Shown here: piece after piece, positions 36,641-45,289 of the stretch
How the letters are laid out: each line of letters starts with the position of its first letter
Numbering within the stretch: the stretch's first letter is position 1
The notes under the pieces: generated by a model
The model's input: the letters and a program-made list of their open reading frames with translations, nothing else
Told to the model about the DNA's origin: nothing
Database searches by the model: none
From: CAYRAV01 sp964422365
GTDB taxonomy: Bacteria > Bacillota > Clostridia > Lachnospirales > Lachnospiraceae
DNA length: 64,000 bases
Assembly: GCA_964422365.1 (NCBI GenBank)
Contig: CAYRAV010000001.1
Location: 1-64,000 of the forward strand
Reading direction: 5' to 3'
Made by a program: the position numbers and the translations under genes

Positions 36641-36835
36641 TCATAATGAAAATAAACTTTTTATCGTTTCAAATAACTCTGCAATATAAGGAACTATCCA
36701 TAAAAGTACCAAAACAAGACCTGCAAGACTAGTAAGAAATGCTTGTTCTTCCCTGCCTGAGTGTTTTAACACCTGACATAGAACTGACACCAAAATACCT
36801 ACTGCTGCAATTCGAAAAATAAGTGTAATATTCAT
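36641..36835 (-). CDS. spoIIIAC: Stage III sporulation protein AC
   Basis: A small two-segment membrane protein (64 residues from MNITLIFRIAAVGIL). CQVLKHSGREEQAFLTSLAG is the family signature and resembles part of SpoIIIAD. The ATG at 36835 has AAAGGA about 8 nt upstream and gives the normal length. The longer frame to 36877 has no SD. Confidence 0.94.
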   Translation of the reverse strand: MNITLIFRIAAVGILVSVLCQVLKHSGREEQAFLTSLAGLVLVLLWIVPYIAELFETIKSLFSL

Positions 36836-36923
36836 CTTACCGTTCCTTTCATAATAATATTCACTGACTAATCTCATCCTTTATCATATAACAAAAGTAT
36901 GAAAACATCTTATGTCCTTTTCA

Positions 36924-37454
36924 TTACAACATCAGAACACTCAGAAAAATTCCGCCCGTTATACTGAATATCTGATATAATCTGATTTTCTCCGGCATGT
37001 CCTGAAATAAATGTTGTATCTCTCCTTCCACTGTTTCCAAGTATAAATCCAGCGTATTGAGCTGCATTTCCTTATCCAGAAAACCTAAAGTATCCCCAAG
37101 AAGTACTAATTGTCTGATATCCTCCTTATTCAGCCCGCTTTTTGTTTCTGGTAAATCTTCTCCTAATTGCTTTTTCCATATCTCACAAAAAGGTTCCCCC
37201 TGAAATTCCTGCATTTTATGAGAAACGTGTTCAAAAAAATTTTTATAGCATCCTTTATTTTTTTCTGCAATATGTATAAATGCTTCATTTAATGTACTCT
37301 GGCTATACCTGATTTCCCCTTTTAGCAAAAGCATATTTTTCCTCATAGTTTTCATTGCCTCTGCCCTTTTTTTCAACAACTTCGTATAGTACATACCTAT
37401 TCCAACTGAAGCCCCAATAATCATTACAGCTCCCAGTGCTTTTAATATGAACAC
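36924..37454 (-). CDS. spoIIIAB: Stage III sporulation protein AB
   Basis: SpoIIIAB resembles GspF-type platform proteins. It has an N-terminal membrane segment (LGAVMIIGASVGIGMYY), a helical body and a C-terminal segment (FSITGGIFLSVLML). GLNKEDIRQLVLLGDTLG is typical of the family. I start at GTG 37454 (176 residues) because AGGCGG lies about 9 nt upstream; the ATG at 37490 would add 12 basic residues. Confidence 0.92.
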   Translation of the reverse strand: MFILKALGAVMIIGASVGIGMYYTKLLKKRAEAMKTMRKNMLLLKGEIRYSQSTLNEAFIHIAEKNKGCYKNFFEHVSHKMQEFQGEPFCEIWKKQLGEDLPETKSGLNKEDIRQLVLLGDTLGFLDKEMQLNTLDLYLETVEGEIQHLFQDMPEKIRLYQIFSITGGIFLSVLML

Positions 37455-37519
37455 TCTGATTTCCCGCCTCTCTACACATTTTAATCGCAATCGGATATTA
37501 TAAAGCTTTTTGTTCTTTT

Positions 37520-38470
37520 TTATGAATGTTTAAATAACATTGTTCCCCTATCATCATAAATCTCTTCAATTTCCCCTAATCTGTTTTTACCTCTTAATAA
37601 AATATACCGTTCAAACACTTTTTCTTTTACCAATTTTCCTAACAAAGGCTTATTCCGCACATCATCAATTGTACTTCCATGAACTGTAGCGATCAATTTG
37701 CATCCACAATTTACAACATATTCAATTGCCTCAATATCTTCTCTAGAGCCCACCTCATCCACAGCTATAATTTGTGGTGACATGGAACGAATCAGCATCA
37801 TCATACCTTCAGCTTTGGGACAGCAGTCCAAAATGTCTGTCCTAATTCCCAACTCATTTTGCGGTACTCCCATATAACAAGCCGCGATTTCCGATCGTTC
37901 ATCCACTACACCTACTGTTGCTCCTTTGCCCGCTTCCCCATCCGAAAGCTGTCTGATGATATCCCGAAGCAGTGTAGTTTTTCCCCCACCTGGCGGTGCA
38001 ACAATCAATGTATGATACACACTCTCCTGATCAGATATATAGGACATAACCTGGTTTGCACATCCCTTAACCTGATGTGATAATCGAATATTAATAAATG
38101 ATATATGCTTCATATGCTTAATTTTCCGTTCTTCCAATATAATCTTACCTGCAACTCCTACTCTGTGCCCCCCTTGAATAGTAATAAATCCTTGCCTTAG
38201 CTCATCTTCAAATGCATACAGAGAATAATTACTGATATATTCCATTGTTTCCCGCATTTCATTTTGGCTGATAAAATAGGCATATTTCTTATTATTTTTT
38301 AATTCTGAATTTTGACCAATAAAATACTCTTTATTATAATAAACTACAATAAGCGGCCCATTGACACGCAGCCGTAATTCCTGTACATGAGCAAAATCAA
38401 GGTCAGCATTTGCAATCAGCTTTCTAATCTTTGTTGATAGTACCCTTAAGACTTCTTCTCTTCGCTCCAT
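37520..38470 (-). CDS. spoIIIAA: Stage III sporulation protein AA (ATPase)
   Basis: SpoIIIAA is the secretion-type ATPase that powers the spoIIIA channel. Walker A is APPGGGKTTLLRDI, with VGVVDERSEIAACY and IIAVDEVGSREDIEAI after it. The N-terminal domain GPLIVVYYNKEYFIG precedes the ATPase core. It is the first gene of the eight-gene operon. Upstream, GTATATT and ATATGTAT are 14 nt apart near 38512-38545, only loosely like a sigma-E promoter. Confidence 0.95.
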   Translation of the reverse strand: MERREEVLRVLSTKIRKLIANADLDFAHVQELRLRVNGPLIVVYYNKEYFIGQNSELKNNKKYAYFISQNEMRETMEYISNYSLYAFEDELRQGFITIQGGHRVGVAGKIILEERKIKHMKHISFINIRLSHQVKGCANQVMSYISDQESVYHTLIVAPPGGGKTTLLRDIIRQLSDGEAGKGATVGVVDERSEIAACYMGVPQNELGIRTDILDCCPKAEGMMMLIRSMSPQIIAVDEVGSREDIEAIEYVVNCGCKLIATVHGSTIDDVRNKPLLGKLVKEKVFERYILLRGKNRLGEIEEIYDDRGTMLFKHS

Positions 38471-38989
38471 CCAACCCCTCCATTTCCAAATTATTGTAAT
38501 AGTCTAGAGTATACATATTGAGTATTTGTCAGAATATACTTTTTCACAATAATATGCCCATATACTTTTGCAAGACTAAACCATTACAGATTATTTTTTA
38601 ATTAATCCCCTTCTTTGCAGATAGAAAAGCAACAAATTTGCAGCATTGCAAGACGGCGGGATTTTGACCCATATGCGTCCACCAACTGCAAGCAATCCTG
38701 CGCCTGGCTCATTACATGCATGAGAATAAAACAGTTTATTAGAACAACCTCAATGACAACTTATAACTATATTATATGAGTAATATTTCGCAGATATAAC
38801 TTGAAAATCAATCTTATCTATACTATGATAATAAAGTGTAAAAAGTTCATAAAAATACAACTATTTTTTACAGCGGACAACTGACAGGAATATTACACTG
38901 AAAAATAAAGTAATATAAAATGTTCAAACTGTAAATATGTTTTTGGCACATTAAGCAACTATACAAATTTTCAAATTAAAGATATTGAA
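38471..38989. other. Divergent intergenic region spoIIIAA-aroE
   Basis: This AT-rich region carries the promoters of the spoIIIA operon and of aroE. No ORF is supported. The aroE promoter at 38801-38829 is strong. The rest of the aroE leader runs from about 38836. Confidence 0.55.
38801..38829 (+). promoter_or_regulatory. Sigma-A promoter of aroE
   Basis: TTGAAA (38801-38806), a 17-bp spacer and TATGAT (38824-38829). Transcription from it would give aroE a leader of about 265 nt, which contains the conserved element at 38990-39106. Confidence 0.65.
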
Positions 38990-39106
38990 GGTGAAGGAAA
39001 AAACAGAAGAAAGGGAAAATATGCAAACACACATCTTTCACTCTTTGTGTTTGCGCCTATCAAATACAGCCGGCCTGTGCTTGATAGGCTAGGTACAAAT
39101 TATGAT
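38990..39106 (+). promoter_or_regulatory. Conserved leader element, copy A (aroE)
   Basis: The element has an SD-like AGAAGAAAGGG, a short ORF, and two hairpins: GCAAACACA (39023-39031) with TGTGTTTGC (39046-39054), and GCCTATCA (39055-39062) with TGATAGGC (39082-39089). The aroE SD (AGGT, 39091-39094) lies directly after the second hairpin and overlaps the short ORF stop. The same layout occurs before spoIIIAG. I do not recognise it as a named riboswitch. Confidence 0.7.
39021..39092 (+). CDS. Short leader ORF before aroE
   Basis: A 23-codon ORF with a good SD (GAAAGG) begins MQTHIFHSLCLRLSN and ends TAG 9 nt before the aroE ATG. Its counterpart before spoIIIAG begins MQTDLFHPLCLRLSN. The peptide is Leu- and Cys-rich with no aromatic run, so it does not look like a classical amino-acid attenuator. 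Whether the peptide or only the RNA matters is unknown. Confidence 0.5.
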   Translation: MQTHIFHSLCLRLSNTAGLCLIG

Positions 39107-39971
39107 AAAAGAAATTACAGGACATACTACTCTTACCTGCCTTCTTGGCAGCCCGGTTACGCATAGCATTTCGCCTATGATGCATAATGAAGCATTTAAA
39201 CAGCTTGGATTGGATTTTGCTTATCTTGCTTTTGATGTTGGAACAGAAAATTTAGAAACTGCCGTAAATGGTTTGAAAGCCCTTGGCGTACGCGGCTTTA
39301 ACTGTACTATGCCAGACAAAACTGCGATGTACCACCTTTGTGATAAACTCTCTAATGCAGCAGAATTAATTGGTGCAGTCAACACTGTAGTAAACGATAA
39401 TGGTATATTAACCGGACACAATACAGATGGTGTAGGATATATGCAGGCAGTAAAAGATGCTGGATATAATATTATTGGAAAGAATATGACTTTGTTAGGT
39501 GCTGGTGGTGCTGCCACTGCCATCTTTGTGCAGGCGGCCTTAGATGGTGTTAACTCTATTCAGATTTTCAACAGAAAAAGTACCACTTTTGAAAAAGCAG
39601 AAAAAATCATTGCTCAAGTAAATGCCAAAACAAACTGCAGCGTCAGCATCCACGATATCAATGATACTGATCTTTTACAAAAAAGCATCTTAAACAGTGA
39701 CATCTTAGTCAATGGTACTTCTGTAGGAATGGCACCTCATACAGATGAATGCCTAATTAGTGATCATTCTGTTTTTCATAAAGATTTGATTGTCTCTGAT
39801 ATAATTTACAATCCTGAACAAACAAAATTGCTAAGACTTGCCAAAGAACAAGGTTGCGCTGTATTTAATGGGTTGTATATGCTTCTATATCAAGGGGCTG
39901 AGGCTTTTAAATTATGGACAGGAAAAGAAATGCCTATTTCAAGCATAAAAGAAAAATATTTTGTACGATAA
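39102..39971 (+). CDS. aroE: Shikimate dehydrogenase
   Basis: AroE reduces 3-dehydroshikimate to shikimate with NADPH. The 289-residue protein has the substrate loop SPVTHSISPMMHN, the catalytic lysine segment CTMPDKTAMYHL, the aspartate in GHNTDGVGYMQ and the nucleotide motif GAGGAATAIF. The SD (AGGT) is weak and lies in the leader element. It stands alone on the plus strand, while other aromatic genes (aroK, tyrA, aroA, trpD) lie 3-24 kb away. Confidence 0.95.
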   Translation: MIKEITGHTTLTCLLGSPVTHSISPMMHNEAFKQLGLDFAYLAFDVGTENLETAVNGLKALGVRGFNCTMPDKTAMYHLCDKLSNAAELIGAVNTVVNDNGILTGHNTDGVGYMQAVKDAGYNIIGKNMTLLGAGGAATAIFVQAALDGVNSIQIFNRKSTTFEKAEKIIAQVNAKTNCSVSIHDINDTDLLQKSILNSDILVNGTSVGMAPHTDECLISDHSVFHKDLIVSDIIYNPEQTKLLRLAKEQGCAVFNGLYMLLYQGAEAFKLWTGKEMPISSIKEKYFVR

Positions 39972-40352
39972 ATGAACTATTATAACATTTCTGTACAATA
40001 AGTCAATTAAAAAATACCGCCCTTTGGTTTCACCAAAAGACGGCATACACAAACTATCCGAAAAGGCTATTCAATTCGGTATAATGTGCCCTAAGCAAGT
40101 TATATTATACCATCTAAACCACCTTTTCGCAAGAGGTGTATTTTTTTACCTAGCAATCAGAACATATGTTTATAAAAGAAAGGAGATTGATTACTATGGC
40201 ACCAAAGCTAAATTATTAGTGTATCATATTTGTATCATACCATTGCCTTTTTTCGCTGTTTTTCTGGTCTTTCAAAGAACATTAAAAATCCGCAACCCCT
40301 TGAATTTACTGCATTTTCAAGGAATTACGGATTTGATTGTTACGCTGTAAAA
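39972..40352. other. Structured intergenic region with tiny ORF, possibly a type I toxin-antitoxin remnant
   Basis: Three hairpins are visible: CTTTGG/CCAAAAG near 40023-40041, CACCTT/AAGAGGTG with a following T-run (40119-40149), and the efp terminator (40284-40334). Between them an ideal SD (AAAGGAG) precedes ATG 40196, but that frame reads only MAPKLNY before TAG. A neighbouring frame encodes a hydrophobic stretch (CIIPLPFFAVFLVF). The layout recalls small holin-like toxin loci with antisense RNA, here perhaps frameshifted. This is inference. Confidence 0.3.
40284..40334 (-). terminator. efp terminator
   Basis: On the minus strand AATCCG pairs with CGGATT and the inner CCTTGAA with TTCAAGG, followed by TTTTTAATG. 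It lies about 20 nt after efp. Confidence 0.75.
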
Positions 40353-40910
40353 TTAAATACGTTTTAAATATTCTCCAGTTCTTGTATCAATACTAATAAC
40401 ATCTCCCTGTTCTACAAATAAAGGAACATTAACATTAGCACCTGTCTCCACTTTTGCTGGTTTATTAGCACCTGTAGCTGTATCTCCTTTAAAACCAGGT
40501 TCTGTTTCAACTACTTCTAATTCGACAAACATAGGTGGCTCAATTGCAAATATTTCTCCATTATGAGAAAGCATTTTTACCATTTCATTTTCTTTTACGA
40601 ATTTCAAAGAATCGCCAATTGCATCTGCTGTTAAAGAAAACTGATCATATGTTTCGACATCCATAAAATTATATAAATCTCCATCTGCATAAAGATATTG
40701 CATATCTTTTTTTTCAATATGGGCCTGTGGACACTTTTCTGTAGGTCTGAATGTTTTTTCTACTACTCCTCCATTTTTGATATTTTTTAGTTTTGTTCTT
40801 ACGAAAGCAGCTCCTTTACCTGGTTTTACATGCTGGAATTCGATAACCTGGTATACACCATTATCCAATTCAATTGTAAGACCATTTCTGAAATCTCCTG
40901 CTGATACCAT
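40353..40910 (-). CDS. efp: Elongation factor P
   Basis: EF-P relieves ribosome stalling at polyproline. The 185-residue protein has three beta-barrel domains, with the modifiable loop lysine in HVKPGKGAAFVRTKL near residue 32. The C-terminal signature VPLFVEQGDVISIDTRTGEY is present. It has a strong SD (AGGAGG). It follows pepP, a neighbour seen in many Firmicutes. Confidence 0.97.
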   Translation of the reverse strand: MVSAGDFRNGLTIELDNGVYQVIEFQHVKPGKGAAFVRTKLKNIKNGGVVEKTFRPTEKCPQAHIEKKDMQYLYADGDLYNFMDVETYDQFSLTADAIGDSLKFVKENEMVKMLSHNGEIFAIEPPMFVELEVVETEPGFKGDTATGANKPAKVETGANVNVPLFVEQGDVISIDTRTGEYLKRI

Positions 40911-41198
40911 ATTAAAATCCTCCTTAAATCACTTCATTTATACCTTTCGTTCTCTTTTCTCATTAAATGCTCTACTCTTCTATCATTATTGCCAGAAACA
41001 TTCATAATAACTGTTATAAATATTCATACAAGCTTTCCATGAGTCAAAATTCTGTACAAAGAACGTTCTTTCGTGCAACAGCACTCTATACACTAGTTTA
41101 TAATAAAATGACATTTTTTTCAACTACTTTTTTTAGATACAACTTTTCCTAGTATAAATTCTTATTGCCCTTCCTGTCGCCTTAAACACTTTCTACCT

Positions 41199-42275
41199 TT
41201 ACAATTCAATTAATTTTTTCTCAGAATGTGTCAGATTCCTGTATCCATCTTCTGTTACTACAACAAGATCTTCGATACGTACACCACCAAATCCTTTGAT
41301 ATAGATTCCCGGCTCCACTGTCTCTATAACATTTGCTTGTATCACACTTTCTTCACTAGGCGACAGCCTCGGGCTCTCATGTATAAACAATCCAACACTA
41401 TGTCCCAATCCATGACCAAAACATCCTTTATACCCTGCATCCTCAATGACTTTTCTAGCTATTGCATCGATTTCTTTTCCTTTGCAGCCAGCCTTGATAA
41501 AATTCAATGCTGCTATCTGTGCATCCAGTACTGTCTGGTATACCTTTTTCTGCTCTTCAGAAGCTTTTCCTACTACAATGGTTCTTGTCATGTCCGAACA
41601 ATATCCTTTATAAACACATCCAAAATCCATTGTTATAAAATCTCCATTTTCCACTTTCTTATTCGTAGGAACTGCATGAGGCATAGAAGAATGAATTCCT
41701 GATGCTGCGATTGTATCAAAACTCAAATTCTCTGCTCCATATTTTTTCATAAAAAATTCTAAATGTGCTGCAATCTCAAGTTCTGTTATGCCAGGTTTTA
41801 TCATATTTAAAATATCTGTAAATGCTTTGTCACCTATTGCTTCTGCCTTTTCAATTGCAGTAATTTCTTCTGGTGTTTTTATGATACGCAGATTAGAAAG
41901 TTCATCTTCTAAAGGAAACCATTCTACATCCGGCATTGTTTCCTTCCATTTTGCAAAATCATAGTAAAGCAGGTCTTTTCCTTCAAAACCGATTTTCTTT
42001 CCATGTTCGCTCCCTAATAATTCCTTAATATGCTCATAATAGTTCTGGCTGACTTCCATGATCTGGTAGTCTCCTGCCTCCTCCTCTGCCTGAATAGTAT
42101 ATCGAAAGTCTGTCAATACTGCCTTTTTATAATGAGACAAATATAAGTATCCTGTTGCACCAGAAAAACCACTTAAATACCGCATATTGTATCCATTTGA
42201 TACAAGAATGGCATCTAACTTTTTTTCTTCTAAAATTTTTTTTACTTTTTCATATCTTTCTTCATAAACACTCAT
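41199..42275 (-). CDS. pepP: Xaa-Pro aminopeptidase (M24 family)
   Basis: The 358-residue protein has the N-terminal creatinase-like domain (RYLSGFSGATGYLYLS) and the pita-bread metallopeptidase domain. Metal ligands are visible in MDFGCVYKGYCSDMTR, HGLGHSVGLFIHESP, VEPGIYIKG and GGVRIEDLVVV. It probably removes N-terminal residues preceding proline. Its start overlaps the aroK TGA stop (ATGA). Confidence 0.94.
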   Translation of the reverse strand: MSVYEERYEKVKKILEEKKLDAILVSNGYNMRYLSGFSGATGYLYLSHYKKAVLTDFRYTIQAEEEAGDYQIMEVSQNYYEHIKELLGSEHGKKIGFEGKDLLYYDFAKWKETMPDVEWFPLEDELSNLRIIKTPEEITAIEKAEAIGDKAFTDILNMIKPGITELEIAAHLEFFMKKYGAENLSFDTIAASGIHSSMPHAVPTNKKVENGDFITMDFGCVYKGYCSDMTRTIVVGKASEEQKKVYQTVLDAQIAALNFIKAGCKGKEIDAIARKVIEDAGYKGCFGHGLGHSVGLFIHESPRLSPSEESVIQANVIETVEPGIYIKGFGGVRIEDLVVVTEDGYRNLTHSEKKLIEL

Positions 42276-42817
42276 GCTTCATTTTCCTCTGCTATGCCAT
42301 ATTTCACAATCTTATAATTTCTCACAATTTCTTCCACAATCTCAGATACTATTTTATCGTCCACATCAATTACCAGATGGGCACCTGCTTCATAAACAGG
42401 ATCTCTGAAATTTAGCAATTTCTCTACCTTTTGTGCGGGATTATCACAGGCAAGCAGCGGTCTTGTGGTATCTCCTTCTAAGCGTTTTAATACTGTTTCC
42501 TTTTTTACACGAAGATAAACAACAAAACCCAGCTTCTGCAATAATTTTGCATTTTTTTCCTGAAGGGGAAGCCCGCCGCCACTTGATATTATTGTATGTG
42601 TTGTCTGCTCTACCAATTCCTCTAAGCTTTTTGTTTCTAAATCTCTAAAATAGGATTCCCCCTTTTCTTCAAATATTCTACTGATTGACCTTTGTTCTTT
42701 TTCTTCAATATACAAATCTGTATCCAGAAACTGATATTCCAAAACATCTGCCAGCTGCTCTCCCACTGTTGTTTTCCCACATCCCATAAATCCAATCATA
42801 ACAATGTTATCTTTCAA
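42272..42817 (-). CDS. aroK: Shikimate kinase
   Basis: AroK phosphorylates shikimate at O3. The P-loop is GFMGCGKTTVGEQLA, with LDTDLYIEE, SSGGGLPL and the lid segment DTTRPLLA following. The TTG start at 42817 overlaps the yqeG stop as TTGA and has GGAGGAGAGG upstream. It is coupled to yqeG and pepP rather than to other aro genes. Confidence 0.94.
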   Translation of the reverse strand: MKDNIVMIGFMGCGKTTVGEQLADVLEYQFLDTDLYIEEKEQRSISRIFEEKGESYFRDLETKSLEELVEQTTHTIISSGGGLPLQEKNAKLLQKLGFVVYLRVKKETVLKRLEGDTTRPLLACDNPAQKVEKLLNFRDPVYEAGAHLVIDVDDKIVSEIVEEIVRNYKIVKYGIAEENEA

Positions 42818-43326
42818 TATCTTTCCTCTCCTCCTTTGCCTCTTTCATAAAAATGTAACACTATTTTTTCCAGATATCTTTTCAGCACAATCTGTATCTC
42901 TTCTTTTTTATCAATTGGCCTTACCAATATATTTTTCATTCCAATTCTTTTTGCTCCGTATACATCAGTAAATAACTGATCTCCTATAAAAATTGTATTC
43001 TCCAAATTCGTTTTCATCAGTTCCATTGCTTTTTTATAATTTTTACCAGAAGGCTTGTGGGCATCATAAATATACAAAGTTCCAATTTCTTTGTTAAACC
43101 GTTTTACCCTCTCCTCTTTATTATTAGAAATCAAGCAGCTTTTCATGCCAATTTCGTTCAATCTGTGAAATAACTCTTTCGCTCTGTCAGTTGCATCTGC
43201 ACCATGCTCTACCAACGTATTATCAATATCAAATAACACACCTCTGTATCCTCTTCGGTATAATTTTTCATAATCTATTCCATATACAGATTCCTGTATC
43301 TCATCTGGATAAAACTGCTTTAACAT
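42814..43326 (-). CDS. yqeG: YqeG-family HAD phosphatase
   Basis: A HAD IIIA-type phosphatase with the nucleophile motif GVLFDIDNTLVEHG, threonine/serine motif SCLISNNK, lysine motif KPSGKNYKKAM and acidic motif FIGDQLFTDVYG. The usual family opening MLKQFYPDEI starts at 43326 with AAGGAG about 9 nt upstream, so I reject the longer frame to 43422. Related mitochondrial enzymes act on phosphatidylglycerophosphate; the bacterial substrate is not settled. Confidence 0.92.
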   Translation of the reverse strand: MLKQFYPDEIQESVYGIDYEKLYRRGYRGVLFDIDNTLVEHGADATDRAKELFHRLNEIGMKSCLISNNKEERVKRFNKEIGTLYIYDAHKPSGKNYKKAMELMKTNLENTIFIGDQLFTDVYGAKRIGMKNILVRPIDKKEEIQIVLKRYLEKIVLHFYERGKGGEERY

Positions 43327-43339
43327 ATATGAAAACTCC

Positions 43340-43687
43340 TTATTTTGTTTCTCTATGCCGAATAGCGGCCAAATCATGATTGTTCTTTCCTTTATTATAT
43401 TTATAAATCTCCCATTGGTCATATTCAGCTAATCCCATCCATTCTAATGCTTCCCTAATGTTTGGAAGATTTTTTGAAATGACACAACTGTCAATATAAT
43501 CTCTCACTTTTCTGTCATCTGCTTTCTTTCCTTGTGCAAACATTCCAAATAGGAGTGTTGGAAAGTCTTTTGCATCATCAAATAAAACTGCACTAAATTT
43601 CTCTTCTTCCAAATCATAGCAAAGTTCTCCTATTACTTCTTCTCTTCTTTCATCATACCGCCAAATCATATCATAATATTCTGTCAT
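43340..43687 (-). CDS. Uncharacterised 115-residue acidic protein
   Basis: This ORF is coupled to yqeG (14 nt before the chosen start). The sequence begins MTEYYDMIWRYDERREEVI and contains AVLFDDAKDFPTLLFGMFAQ and YIDSCVISKNLPNIREALEW. No signal peptide or membrane segment is visible. I do not recognise the family. Its place before yqeG-aroK-pepP-efp suggests a conserved housekeeping operon member. Confidence 0.8.
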   Translation of the reverse strand: MTEYYDMIWRYDERREEVIGELCYDLEEEKFSAVLFDDAKDFPTLLFGMFAQGKKADDRKVRDYIDSCVISKNLPNIREALEWMGLAEYDQWEIYKYNKGKNNHDLAAIRHRETK

Positions 43688-43990
43688 GGCTATTCCTCCA
43701 ATTCTCTACACTGTAATATTTTAATTTTTATTATAGCAAACTTTGAAAATATAAACAAGAATCGAAATGACAAGCTATAACTTTACAACTCTTTTTCGCT
43801 TATCAGTCAACTTTTTACCTTTCTTCCACCTCTTCACTTTCCACTAGTGTGTGTTTGAAAATTGCTTGTTACAAGATGTACATCACAATTTTTTGGGGAT
43901 TCGGTCCAAATTCATGAGGTGCAGCAAGCTGCATTGAATGAATTTGAATCCAATATACACGCAAAGCGTGCAGATTAGGGCAATGAATTT
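43688..43990. other. Intergenic region mostly filled by a family B element
   Basis: About 300 bp between hydF and the 115-residue ORF. Its right half is the repeat at 43849-44000. No gene is supported. Confidence 0.6.
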
Positions 43991-44000
43991 TCAAACACAC
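43849..44000. repeat. Family B inverted-repeat element (152 bp), overlaps hydF 3' end
   Basis: The ends GTGTGTTTGAAAATT (43849-43863) and AATTTTCAAACACAC (43986-44000) are perfect 15-bp inverted repeats. CTAG occurs just outside both ends. The interior has small palindromes (GCAGCAAGCTGC, CACGCAAAGCGTG). The right end encodes the last residues and TGA stop of hydF. Confidence 0.8.
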
Positions 44001-45289
44001 TCTAGCACTTCTGGAAACATCTGAATACTTCTCTCTAAAATTCCCTGCATATACGCAATCAAAATGCCATAATTTACTATTGGTATTCCCTGCTCTTCTG
44101 CTTTCGCCATTCGGTATTTCACTTCTTTTCGATTAAGCATACATCCTCCACAATGAACAATCATCGCATACTCTGATAAATCTTTAGGATAACCGTTTCC
44201 ACTGGAAGTTTCAAAAATTAATTTTTTTCCTGTATATTTAGACAGCCATCTTGGTATTTTCACTGTTCCGATGTCATCACACTGCCTGTGATGAGTACAG
44301 CCTTCTGCCATCAAAATCTTATCTCCATCTTTTAACTTTTCCACAGCAAAAGCGCCTTTTACCAGATTTGTTAAATCGCCTTTATATCTTGCCATTAAGA
44401 TAGAAAAAGAAGTGAGATATACATCCTTTGGTGTATCCGCAGATACTTGTGCAAATACTTGTGAATCTGTAATTACCATTTTTGGCTTTTTACTCAAATG
44501 TTTTAATGTTTCTTTTAATTCATTTTCTTTTGTAACAACCGCATTCGCATCCGCTTCTAAAATATCTCTGATTGTCTGCTGTTGGGGCAGAATTAATCTT
44601 CCTTTTGGTGCTGCTTTATCAATTGGCACAACAAGCACTACAAAATCAGATGGCTGTAGTAAATCCGCCACAAGACAAAGCTTCTCTTCCATATTTGGTA
44701 ATTGTCTGGCAATGGCTTCCTTTAGCATATATATTCCGTCATTTGTTATGGTACTGACAGCATATACGGTATCCTTTTTTATCCCCAGTTCAGACTGTAT
44801 GTCTTCTTCTAACCTCTTCATAGAACTGCTCGTTCCATCATCTGGATTTTCTAGTAAGTCAATTTTATTCCATACAATCAAATATGGAATGTTTCTCTCT
44901 TGTATTAATTTTAAAATTTTCTTTTCTTCTAATAACAAAGTATCCCTTTTTCCATCTAAATGCTCTTGTTTTTCAATTAAATAGGTTTCTGTATCCATCA
45001 CTAAAAGTGCGATATCGGTTTTCTGTAATACTTCCATTGTTTTTTCCATCCTTTGCCCGCCTAATGCACCCTCATCATCTAATCCAGGGGTATCAATCAT
45101 CATAACTGGTCCTAATGGCAGCAGTTCCATTGCTTTGTATACGGGGTCCGTTGTGGTTCCTTTTACTTCTGATACAATGGCAATCTGTTGATTTGTAATG
45201 GCATTAATCAGACTTGATTTTCCTGCGTTACGCTTTCCAAATAACGCAATATATATTCTTTCACCTTTTGGTGTATCATTTAATCCCAT
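43991..45289 (-). CDS. hydF: [FeFe]-hydrogenase H-cluster maturation GTPase HydF
   Basis: HydF is the scaffold on which the 2Fe subcluster is built before transfer to HydA. The N-terminal GTPase has P-loop GKRNAGKSSLINAI, DTPGLDDEG and WNKIDLL. The C-terminal cluster-binding domain has EGCTHHRQCDDIG and HCGGCMLN. The 432-residue length is normal. No hydA, hydE or hydG is adjacent. The last codons (ECV, TGA) come from the family B repeat. The start overlaps the mgtC stop by 10 nt. Confidence 0.96.
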   Translation of the reverse strand: MGLNDTPKGERIYIALFGKRNAGKSSLINAITNQQIAIVSEVKGTTTDPVYKAMELLPLGPVMMIDTPGLDDEGALGGQRMEKTMEVLQKTDIALLVMDTETYLIEKQEHLDGKRDTLLLEEKKILKLIQERNIPYLIVWNKIDLLENPDDGTSSSMKRLEEDIQSELGIKKDTVYAVSTITNDGIYMLKEAIARQLPNMEEKLCLVADLLQPSDFVVLVVPIDKAAPKGRLILPQQQTIRDILEADANAVVTKENELKETLKHLSKKPKMVITDSQVFAQVSADTPKDVYLTSFSILMARYKGDLTNLVKGAFAVEKLKDGDKILMAEGCTHHRQCDDIGTVKIPRWLSKYTGKKLIFETSSGNGYPKDLSEYAMIVHCGGCMLNRKEVKYRMAKAEEQGIPIVNYGILIAYMQGILERSIQMFPEVLECV

